Positions 35,891 through 44,340 of a stretch of DNA of 64,000 bases are shown piece by piece. The DNA comes from Rhizophagus clarus. Taxonomy: Eukaryota; Glomeromycota; Glomeromycetes; Glomerales; Glomeraceae. The notes beneath the pieces were generated by a model. It searched no databases. It was not told the DNA's origin and was given only the letters and a program-made list of their open reading frames with translations. The DNA is taken from NCBI GenBank assembly GCA_015698045.1, contig BLAL01000086.1:496001-560000 (forward strand), written 5' to 3'. Numbering within the stretch: the first letter of the stretch is position 1; every line of letters starts with the position of its first letter. The translations under genes and the position numbers were made by a program.

Positions 35891-36459
35891 GTGCGCAGAT
35901 CGTTAGAATTTAAATTCAAATTAACCAATCCATTTAATTGAATCAGAATAAATAGAATATTTCGGACGAGAGTTTCTGGGCAACAGTGCAGCCAAAAGTG
36001 GAGGAACCTCGTCAGGGATTACCATGTAAGTAAATAAATAAAATTACATTCATATAAATTAAATGTATTTATCGAATATTCAAACTGATTTTGATATTTA
36101 GAACTATGTCCTTTATCATAATGGTAACCCTGGGCGGTGGCTGTAGACGCGTACCGGCCAAAGATATTATCGCAAATTTAGAACGAGATTTTGGGAGAGG
36201 CCGGGTAATTATACTATAATAAAATTTATAATTAATATTTACATTCATGTTTTAAATTTGATAAATTTGATCAATTTTAGTCACGCGTGATGATCGTAGG
36301 AGAAGAAGAAACTTACCTACGTATCGTAGAAGATAATTATTTTTATTTTTTTATTTATTAAGTGAGTAGCTAGGCCCAGTCTGTACCAAATATCGGCTGG
36401 AGACTCACGTTTTTTTTGGGCTGTGACTAATACTGACGTCCACGCTGTACAGCCTGGGT

Positions 36460-36479
36460 ACTATTTTATAAAATAGTAG
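36460..36479. other. Perfect 20-bp palindrome downstream of the Myb/SANT-like gene
   Basis: TACTATTTTATAAAATAGTA reads the same on both strands. It lies 124 bp after the last exon's stop codon, behind a GC-richer stretch containing GGCTGGAGACTCACG. It could shape the 3' end of the transcript, but no function is shown. Confidence 0.4.
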
Positions 36480-36717
36480 CAAACAAGTATCAAATGTGTA
36501 TTTTTTTATTAAGTTATAATAAAAATTAGAATTTACTTTAATTTTAACATAAAAATTGTAAATGATAAAAAATTTGTAAATAAAAATAAATTTGTTTTCC
36601 CAAACTTAAAAAAAAAGATGTTTATATAAAAGAAAAGGTGTTTATATTATTTTTGATTATTCAATAGTATCACATGCCCCTTGTATACGTTCTACTGCAT
36701 ACACAGCTTTAACAATC

Positions 36718-37291
36718 GAATAGTAATATTAAATTTTCGAAATATTTTAACCGTAATATTACGCAGGTTTACAGTCTCGTAAATTTTTGAAATATTTTAA
36801 CCGTAATATTACGCAGGTTTACAGTCTCGTAAATTTTTGAAATATTTCAACCGTAATATTACGCAGGTTTACAGTTTCGTAAATTTTCGAAATATTTCAA
36901 CCGTAATATTACGTAGGTTTACAGTTTCGTAAATTTGCAGAATATTTTGACCGTAATATTATGCAGGTTTACAGTTTCGTAAATTTTCGAAATATTTCAA
37001 CCGTAATATTATGCAGGTTTACAGTCTCGTAAATTTTCAAAATATTTTGACCGTAATATTGCGTAAATCTTACGATATTGAAAACTTGCGTAATATTTTG
37101 ACCGTAATATTGCGTAAATCTTACGATATTGAAAACTTGCGTAATATTTTGACCGTAATATCACATAAATCTTACGAAATTGTAAACTTATGTAATATTT
37201 CGAAATTTTTCGAAATATTATGCCATAAACTTTCGTAAACTTACAAAATCGTAAACTTATGCAATTTTTCGCCCTATAAAATTTCCTGATG
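36718..37291. repeat. Right subterminal tandem repeats of the 20091-37291 element
   Basis: About nine units of 50-60 bp have the pattern TTCGTAAATTTTCGAAATAT, then TTCAACCGTAATATTACGCA, then GGTTTACAG. The units closest to the end change to TCTTACGATATTGAAAACTT forms. They are oriented opposite to the related words at 20091-20515. Confidence 0.75.
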
Positions 37292-37293
37292 TA

Positions 37294-38222
37294 TCTATAT
37301 ATATATTGTTTAGGATTCTGGTTGATTATCAAATTTAAAAGATTTGAAATAATAAAATATGTCTTATAAATATATTAATAATATAAAAAAAAAATTAATA
37401 ATAGGTTTTTAAAGTTAATAATAAGTTTATAGTATAATCAAAAATTTCATGTTATTTGCATATTAGATATAACTGGTAAATAATTATTTTTTTTACTTTT
37501 TAATGCTTATTATTATACAAAGGCTAAAATAATAAAAAATTATAAAGATTTAAAATTATAGACTAAACTTAATATGATTTATTTGTTTAGTATTTTTTAT
37601 ATTATATTTTAAAGGATTTAAAATTACTTTAAGTAATAATAAAGGTTTATTATTATTAGTTTTAAAGTTAGATAAATTTTATTATTCAAATATTTGAGAA
37701 AATAGAGAGATTTTATATGACCTTTATTTTTTATTAATAAAAAAATTTCTTTTTAATATTATTAGAATCACTATTATTTAATTGTTATTTTGGTGAATTT
37801 TTTTTCTAATTTAAATTATAACCTATAAGAAAAATAATTTTTTTTTAAAAAATAAATAATTTAATTAATATTAAATTAAAATTTTATAATTAAATATTAC
37901 TTAAATTTTGTTTTTATTTAAATATAAATTCATTTGACTTAAATAATAAGATATTAAATACATGATTTTTTTTGAAATTTTATATATATTTATTAAATTA
38001 ATTTACCCTATACATGATAATATTGTTTATTGATTATTTTTATAATAATTTTTAAAATTTTTTATATAAAAAATAAAGGAAAATAAAATGATTCAAGATT
38101 AATTTCACAAATCTGTGGATATGTACATTTAATTAAACATTTAAACTTAAATTAAATAATATTTAATAGTTTAATAATTTAAATGTCCAAATATCCAATA
38201 ATTTAAATAATTATTATTAAAT
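37294..38222. other. AT-rich non-coding stretch
   Basis: Nearly pure A/T sequence between two mobile elements. Nothing further is seen. Confidence 0.5.
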
Positions 38223-38238
38223 ATAAAAGCAATCTTCT

Positions 38239-40205
38239 TAAAAACGGTAATTATTCAACTCTTTCTGATGATCACCTGGACCAAATTTTCTGCGATAAAA
38301 ATATTTGTATTTTTATTTTTCTAAGGCTGTCAAAGGAAAACAACATGTCTGACGACGCTAAATACTATTATGTTAACAAGCTTGACTTAGAGTTGGCTAT
38401 AGACGAAGCAGTTTATGAAGTTTTTTACGATGATGTAGTGGAAATATTGCCGAAGTTAATACAAAATACGTCTAATGAAAAGTACTTCAAGAAATATATC
38501 CTCAAATGTCTCCCAGACCATGACTGGTCTTCACTCAAGAAAAAACAAGATAAGAACGGCGGAGTAGTAAAAGCTTACTCTCTAGAGATATTTGGCTTCA
38601 TAGAGGCTTTGAGCCATCGTATTTTACGGTGCGCCTACAAGATTATTCAAGCTTCCCAAGGCGATAGAGAGAGGTCAGATGACTCAGACACAAGTGATAC
38701 CAAGTTAACGCTGCCACTTATCATATCAAGTAGTTCCACAGCAGCTGATAAATCCAAATCAATTGTTACACCCGAAGCCTCTGAGGAGGAAATGGATATT
38801 TCTTTCACAGAGGAGAACCAACCAGCACCTCAGTTGCACATCAACAAAAAAGATAAACCTAATACGGATAGTTTCACGAAAAAAGACAAGAAGAAAAGAA
38901 AAAAGAAGAAATCCCGCCAGGACCAATCACACGAAGCCGATCAGGTGACCAAACCAATTCCCTCTTCTTCGTCATCGAACCCCCCCGTTTTAGAGGAATC
39001 TCCACCAATACAGTCCAGTACTCCAGAGAAAGGCAAAATCCTTAGAAAGACGGACAAACAAACGGATATTTATGGTGAAGATGAAGCAAACTACATTGTC
39101 ACAGGATTTCTACCGTCGCCATTGTTAACGGCCGTTTGAGATATCCTTATATACGACATCCCCGCAAAATGGAGCAATATTGACATCCTGCAGCACTTAT
39201 CGTCATGGGGTAGAATCATCTCTATACAAGTCAAACGGCAAAAGAAATATAAGACCGTACGTTGTAAATTTGAGATGAATGAGCTCTTTTTGGAATATGA
39301 CACGAATAAGAGTTGGATGGCTCCACTTAATGCACTACCTGTGCGATGGTTCCCAGCGTCATGGTCGCTCAAGGAACGGAAAGAAAGAGAGCGATACCAA
39401 GTTGTGATTGAACAACCACCTGATGACATGAATACAACTACGCTGGCCCTCAAAGAGAACATTAGCTCCCTAATACAACGTGATATACGCATGTTCAAAG
39501 AAGTAAAATTACTGGATGGATCCAGGAAAATCATAGGCTATCTATCGACTTGGGACAACATGAAAGATTGTATTGATAAACCTATGATTTGGAATGGCGC
39601 ACAATTAAAATGATCCCGTCACCTTAGTCTGTCGAACAACAAGACAGCTTACAATAAGACAAACAAGATCAAACCAAGTAAGCGGTCCACTACTAACAAA
39701 TCACAGAACTCGTCTCCGAAGTCCAATACCATGGGAACAGGTTCGAATCGTATTTCTATTGGTAATCGTCAAGATTTCAAGCAAACAAAGAAAACTGAAG
39801 AAGAATCGTATAAGATCAAAAAACGCTCCTCGGACTCAACCAAGAAGAATGCTCCGAAGAAACTCCAGATTTCCAAAAAGAAGCTAGCAGCAGATATAGC
39901 AACAATCATGGAAACCCTGAAATCACTCGTTAGGCAGTAGACTAGGGTAGTAATACTTTAGATCTAAGAGTATATTAATTTCATCTTTAGTTTTTAGAAT
40001 ATTTTCTTTTTTCTACCTATTATTTCCCTTTAGGATGTCTAGATTAGCTAGCATCACTTAGTGCCCTAGTTTTATAGGCGATATAGTTGAACAGATGTGT
40101 ATGGACCTTAGAAGCTTACTCCTGTGTATTTAGTGGTAGCATTTGTTTACCTAACTTTTTACAATAAAGATGTTTGCGTTACCAACGCCTTTAAAAGTAA
40201 AAAAA
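38239..40205 (+). mobile_element. ORF1-only retroposon, plus-strand copy (1967 bp)
   Basis: It is flanked by a perfect 16-bp direct repeat ATAAAAGCAATCTTCT (38223-38238, 40206-40221) and ends in an A-rich tail (about 40192-40205) after an AATAAAGATG signal. It starts with an AACTCTTTCTGATGATCACC leader. It contains one nearly open frame of 532 codons and no reverse transcriptase. Size, leader, tail and protein match the minus-strand copy at 15574-17622. The perfect target repeat implies recent movement, probably by a LINE machinery. Confidence 0.85.
38345..39940 (+). pseudogene. RNA-binding ORF1-like protein with two in-frame TGA codons
   Basis: One frame of 532 codons, start ATG at 38345 and stop at 39938-39940, is broken only by TGA at 39137-39139 and TGA at 39611-39613. 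Residues 1-105 are acidic to mixed and helical (LDLELAIDEAVYEVFYDDVV). Residues 110-255 are Ser/Glu-rich with a basic patch KKDKKKRKKKKSRQ. RRM-like module 1 starts at about residue 266 with DILIYDIPAKWSNIDILQHL. Module 2 follows the conserved VRWFPASW (about residues 333-340), with RYQVVIEQPPDDMN. The C-terminus is Lys/Ser-rich. The second TGA stands where the family has Trp (QLK-W-SRH inferred from the sister copy's ISWCH region), and the first could be a mutated Arg codon. Function is probably binding the element's own RNA, by analogy with LINE ORF1. Confidence 0.7.
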
Positions 40206-40370
40206 ATAAAAGCAATCTTCTAAATAAAAGATTAGTCTAAAATTTAATAAATTAGCTATATAATTGTAATTTTATATAACTAATAAATTTACAAATTATA
40301 TTACTTTACAAAAAAAAAAAATATGTAAATTAGATAATATATATATTTTTACAAAATAATTAATATATAT

Positions 40371-40531
40371 GGGGTCTTTGCAATAGAAAGATACAAAATT
40401 CAAAAAAAATAAAAATTTAATTAATATTAAATTTACACTTATTTTAGCATAAAAAATATAATTAGCATATAAATTATAAAGTAAATTTAAAAATTTTTTT
40501 GAGTTTCGTACCTTTCTATTGCAAAGACCTT
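40371..40531. mobile_element. Palindromic MITE, copy 2
   Basis: The left arm GGTCTTTGCAATAGAAAGAT and the right arm in reverse complement GGTCTTTGCAATAGAAAGGT differ at one position. The arms extend to about 36 bp each, and the internal sequence matches copy 1 at 5511-5664. It can form a long hairpin. Confidence 0.8.
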
Positions 40532-40544
40532 ATATTATGGGTAT

Positions 40545-41715
40545 TGCTAAAACTTACCTCTAATTAACATTAACCTCTTTGTATTATATGATATATAATT
40601 AATAACAAATAGTAATTTTATAATAAAAAATTTTTGTTTTTAAAATAGGCAGTGAAAATAGAAGATAGAAGGATATAACATATAACAAATTTCTTAACTC
40701 TAATCCATTTACCTTAATCTAACCCTAAAACTTTACTGATTAATATAACTATATATCCAGTTAACAATAATATAGGGTTAATTTTAGCTTTTTTTATATA
40801 TTATATGATAATTAGTTTATATTTTATTTTAAATTATTTACTATAATAAAATACATTATAATTTTTTTATTTTTTTTTTTATATTATTATATTAATATTT
40901 TTAATTTAATAATATTAAAAATTTATTATATATTTTTTAATAATGATAAATATATTATATTATATTATTATTAATATAAAATTTATAAAAAAGAAAAATT
41001 AAGAATATTAATAAGAAAAATTTAAATCTATTTTTTTTTTTTAAAAAAATGGTTATTTTTTTAAATTTCAAGTTTTAATTTAAAAATTATAAAAAAAGAA
41101 ATTTATATTATTTATTATTTTTGAATTATTGAAAAAAAATTTTATAAAGATCAATATTAGACAATACAACATTAAAAAATTGGTTTTTATACTTTATTAC
41201 TAATTTAGGTTTGTAAAAATTTATAGAAAAAATTTTATATGTTAATATTAATAATTAGTAGGTAAAAAAAAAAGTTTTTAAAATTTAAAATCTTATAAAT
41301 ATATAAAATTTTTAAATAAAAATATTAACCACTAATCTCAAAATTTTGAAGCCATGAAATAAGAACCAATTTTTTAATGTTATATCATCTTAAATTACTT
41401 TTTATGTTAAAAAATTTTAAAAAAATAAAAAATAATATATTATATTTAATTAATAATATTTAATATAATGAAAATTTTTTATATATTAAAATTATTTATA
41501 AAATTAATTAATAAAAATGAATATATCAAAAATTATCACAAATGATTTTGAATTCTGATCAAAAATACTGATTTAGCTATAAATATAAACAACTGACATT
41601 ACTATATGTAAATTTGTAAGTAGAAATAAAGTTTGATTTTTAAGTATAAAAAATTTTTTTAACGTATATAATTATTATTTAAATAAAATTTTTATGACCA
41701 ATATTTTTTTGCGTT
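40545..41715. other. AT-rich non-coding stretch
   Basis: Almost entirely A/T with no gene seen. It ends at a palindromic element-end motif at 41719. Confidence 0.5.
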
Positions 41716-41718
41716 TTT

Positions 41719-41756
41719 TAATTCTGGTCAAAATTATAAATTTTGGCCAGAATTAA
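41719..41756. repeat. Near-perfect 38-bp palindrome of a recurrent element-end motif
   Basis: TTAATTCTGGTCAAAATT and AATTTTGGCCAGAATTAA face each other across a 2-4 bp loop. The same half-motif occurs near 471, 4384, 12493 and 21697-21720. It probably derives from inverted-repeat ends of a dispersed transposon family. Confidence 0.6.
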
Positions 41757-41764
41757 GACCTGTG

Positions 41765-43870
41765 GCGATAATTGCCTATGAGCTATGGCAATATTTAGCA
41801 ACCACTCTTATTATTTAGTTTAATATATCTAACTAGTGAATTTTACCCCTGGTTAAAATTGGCAATACCCCTATTTAAACTTTATGAAAATAATGAGTGA
41901 CAAATAGGATTTTTCATATTATCACGCGAAGAAGCAAAAATTATCGTGTAACATTTATAAATGAGAACGGCAATAAAAAAAAGCCCTAATGATCTGCAAA
42001 ATAGATGCAACACAATATGACACCCATCCTTAATTGTACGTAACTTCGTTATCGAAATTCGTGGGTTTATCACGTAATAAGAATCTACGAAATATGGATA
42101 TAAAATTTAAATGACGTATAAGGAACAAATAAAAAATCATAAAAAAAACAATTCTGGTGTGACAAAGATGTAAATGTCCTAATAATGCCGATTATGATAT
42201 CATCTTGACGCACGGGGCACAGGGCACAGGTTCACTAGACACTAGACCCTTTGATTGCATCCGTCATACCAAATAAAGTACATACATAATAAACCTTGAA
42301 ATAATCGTTCTTACGCGTGTAATCTTACGTAACTTGTTTCAAAATATGTAGTCCACGCGCTTTATTGTTATTTTCTACTATGAATATTTTTAAGGTTTAC
42401 TCTTTAACAATTGAACAATGTGAGGGGCATAAATAAATTGTGCGATAGACCGAAAAAGTTATATGAATGTTTCAATTAAAGACGAATTTTTGTAAGATTA
42501 TTTTCGACTGATTTTAAATCCGATAACATGATTTGAATTGATAAGATGAATTTATCGATTAACGAGAAAAAAAAAATCAATGAGATCATCATGATAAAAA
42601 TACAAGTTTACGCCATGATGTTTATTCCCAAATTTGGATTTTTATACGAAATTTTAGAAATTCATAATTGTAAAGTTTTAAATTTTAAATCATATGGGCG
42701 GATTTGACTTGACCCAGTAACTCGGAATATTAACTATGGCAACTTAAATACAAAAATTAGGAATGTTTTTTCCTTAAATGGTATTTCACTTGCTAAAGTT
42801 AATCGAACGATAATTGAGACGACGGCAAAATCAGCCCATATGTACAATAGCTTCGAAATATCGAATAAAGAGTCTTTGAATCACCCCTTATCGACAACTA
42901 ACAACGAATCATTTTTACATTCTCATAAATAATTATGCAAACTGTACATATATATACAAGTGATTTCCCGCTGATATCGCGTAAAAAAAAATTTTTTCCA
43001 CAATAATAAGCAATTATGATATCACTTTTAAAGTATTTTTGTGTCAATGTCAAAAAAAAAGAGGATTAGGTTATCAATAAGATATCAATAATTTCTATAA
43101 ATATATATATTTAAATATTTGAAGTGTCACACAAATAAGTTTTAGAGATGGCGGACTCGGTTAATTTCATCATTTGAATTGGACAAGATAATCCGGTTTA
43201 AAAAAAAATGTTAAGATTTTCATTGGTTATACAATCGTTTTTGGTTTTATTACTTGTAGTAACATTCTTTGAATTTATACAAATACGTTCATAATAATCG
43301 TGTCCCAGCCCAAATTTCCATTTATTATTTTTTTAATTACATAAGTTATAAAGAATTACTATAAAAAAAAAAAAAAAAAAAATACTATGAATTTTTTTTT
43401 TTCGATCTTTTAGAAATGTTACACAAAGTACATGAATCGAAAGACGTTCGTCACATTTTTGTTTATTGAAATTATCAATATATTCACTTAATGTGGAAAG
43501 TTCCAGCTTATGATCCGGTTATCTGTTTTATTAAAAAAAGATAAACATGATACCTTTTTTATAAAAGGTATTATATGAACATATCCGGTTTAGTCCAGGA
43601 GAGGGGAGTGGAGTATATCATTTACAAATTCCGTAAAATTTGCAAGGGTTCATACTACAATAACTATTTTTATTTATTTTATTAATATATACTAAAATTT
43701 ATTTTTAATTAAGGTTATAAACACTTGTGTAAGGAAAATGCGTCATGCCATGTACATTTAACGCCCAAATCAACCGAATTTTCTACAAATTTGGTTAAAT
43801 TATGAAACACAAAAAATTCTCCAAAGAATCAAGTGGTGGAACCAAACTTTTTTTCTTTCGTGAGAATTTC
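41765..43870. other. Host-like non-coding region
   Basis: Base composition is more mixed than to the left, with recurring ACGCG, CACG and ATCACG words. No supported gene was found. A 63-codon minus frame at 41882-42073 has no recognisable features. Confidence 0.4.
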
Positions 43871-43877
43871 ATTTCTT

Positions 43878-44340
43878 TTATACTGAATTTGCAATATAAT
43901 ATGATACTACGCCTAATAAATAAAAATGTTTTTTAACATTTAATTATTATTATTATTATATAAAATAATAAATTATAAAAAAAATAATATATATATTTAC
44001 CAATAATGATCATTAATTTCAAAGAAATCAAAGTAATAATGAGAATACTTTTCCAAGAATATCTTGAGTTCTCTAATAATGGTTTAGGTGAACCTGAATT
44101 TCCTGGGGAATAATCCTCTGTATGAAGTTGTTGAGGAGGAGGCTCATATTGAAATTGTTTTAAATATTGTATTGAATAACGTGAATTTACCGGTCGAGCC
44201 GTAGGAGGTACTATTATCGTAATAGTACAATTATCATCATCCGTTGGAACTATAGATGAATTATAATTTTTTTCATCTTTCTTTTCATTAATTTCCGTAT
44301 CAGAAGGTTTGACCTTTGACTTGGACTTGAATAAAGTCAT
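43878..44340 (-). CDS. Small protein with a C-terminal membrane segment, two exons
   Basis: Exon 1 (44340-44001) starts MTLFKSKSKVKPSDTEINEK. Its donor GTAAATAT at 44000 and an acceptor TTTATTAG ending at 43913 join it to exon 2 (43912-43878), giving 124 aa. The uninterrupted frame would otherwise run into a Tyr/Ile-rich tail, so the spliced form is preferred. Residues 1-95 are polar, Pro/Ser/Asn-rich and cytosolic in character (YEPPPQQLHTEDYSPGNSGS). Residues 98-118 form a single hydrophobic segment (ILIITLISLKLMIIGVVSYY) six residues from the end, the layout of a tail-anchored protein. I do not recognise the family. A poly-T run lies just upstream. Confidence 0.6.

Larger units (their letters stand above)
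23768..35904 (-). mobile_element. LINE (non-LTR retrotransposon) with ORF1 and ORF2, interrupted by a hAT element
   Basis: The minus-strand order is: 5' leader (35904-35804), ORF1 (35803-33671), 49-bp gap, ORF2 (33621-28384 then 24423-24025), and a 3' UTR of about 255 bp ending in an AATAAAGAT signal and GCCGCGTTTGCCC. There is no long poly(A) tail. It is flanked by AGAATTTAAATTCAA (23753-23767, 35905-35919). ORF2 has an AP-type endonuclease, reverse transcriptase, RNase H and a C-terminal Cys/His motif, the layout of I/R1/Tad-like LINE groups. Length without the 3952-bp hAT insertion and one 8-bp target copy is about 8.18 kb. Both frames are open, so it was probably young when the hAT entered. 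Confidence 0.9.
22223..36336 (+). pseudogene. Myb/SANT-like (trihelix-type) DNA-binding gene, split by a 13.5-kb insertion in its first intron
   Basis: Four exons fit one frame: 22223-22380, 35947-36025, 36102-36204 and 36281-36336 (131 codons). Introns 2 and 3 are 76 bp each. Intron 1 is 13,566 bp but shrinks to 77 bp once the two LINE-type elements and duplicated target copies are removed, which strongly supports the model. The protein starts PRHTRSRHSHYN. It has the pattern of a Myb/SANT-like domain: W at residues 14 and 16, RSRYDFWDSVANRINR (about 40-55), then SGQQCSQKWRNLVRDYH (about 63-79). It ends in an Arg-rich tail. A TAG at 36144-36146 (codon 94) interrupts exon 3, although TGQRYYRKFRTRFWERP after it still looks like family sequence, so the gene is probably broken or truncated. 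An alternative Met lies at 22094. It sits inside the 20091-37291 element, as Myb-like accessory genes do in Harbinger transposons, or it may be captured host sequence. Confidence 0.6.
20091..37291. mobile_element. TA-flanked inverted-repeat element carrying a Myb/SANT-like gene
   Basis: The left end CATCAGGAAATTTTATAG (20091-20108) is repeated in reverse complement at the right end (37274-37291). The match extends to 37 of 42 positions, and TA lies immediately outside on both sides (20089-20090, 37292-37293). Both ends are followed by 430-570 bp of subterminal repeats rich in CGTAATATTTCG/CGAAATATTACG words. Removing the 13.5 kb of later insertions leaves an element of about 3.7 kb. Its only recognisable gene is a Myb/SANT-like one. 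No transposase is seen, so it is either non-autonomous or of a kind I do not recognise. Tc1/mariner or Harbinger affinity is undecided. Confidence 0.65.

Noticed and set aside
36718-37291. CRISPR-like regular repeats
   Set aside because: The spacers are themselves repeated and no cas genes exist. The array is the subterminal region of a eukaryotic transposon.
39730-39760. GGTTCGAATCGT as a possible tRNA T-arm
   Set aside because: It lies inside the retroposon protein frame, and no acceptor or D-arm partner is found.
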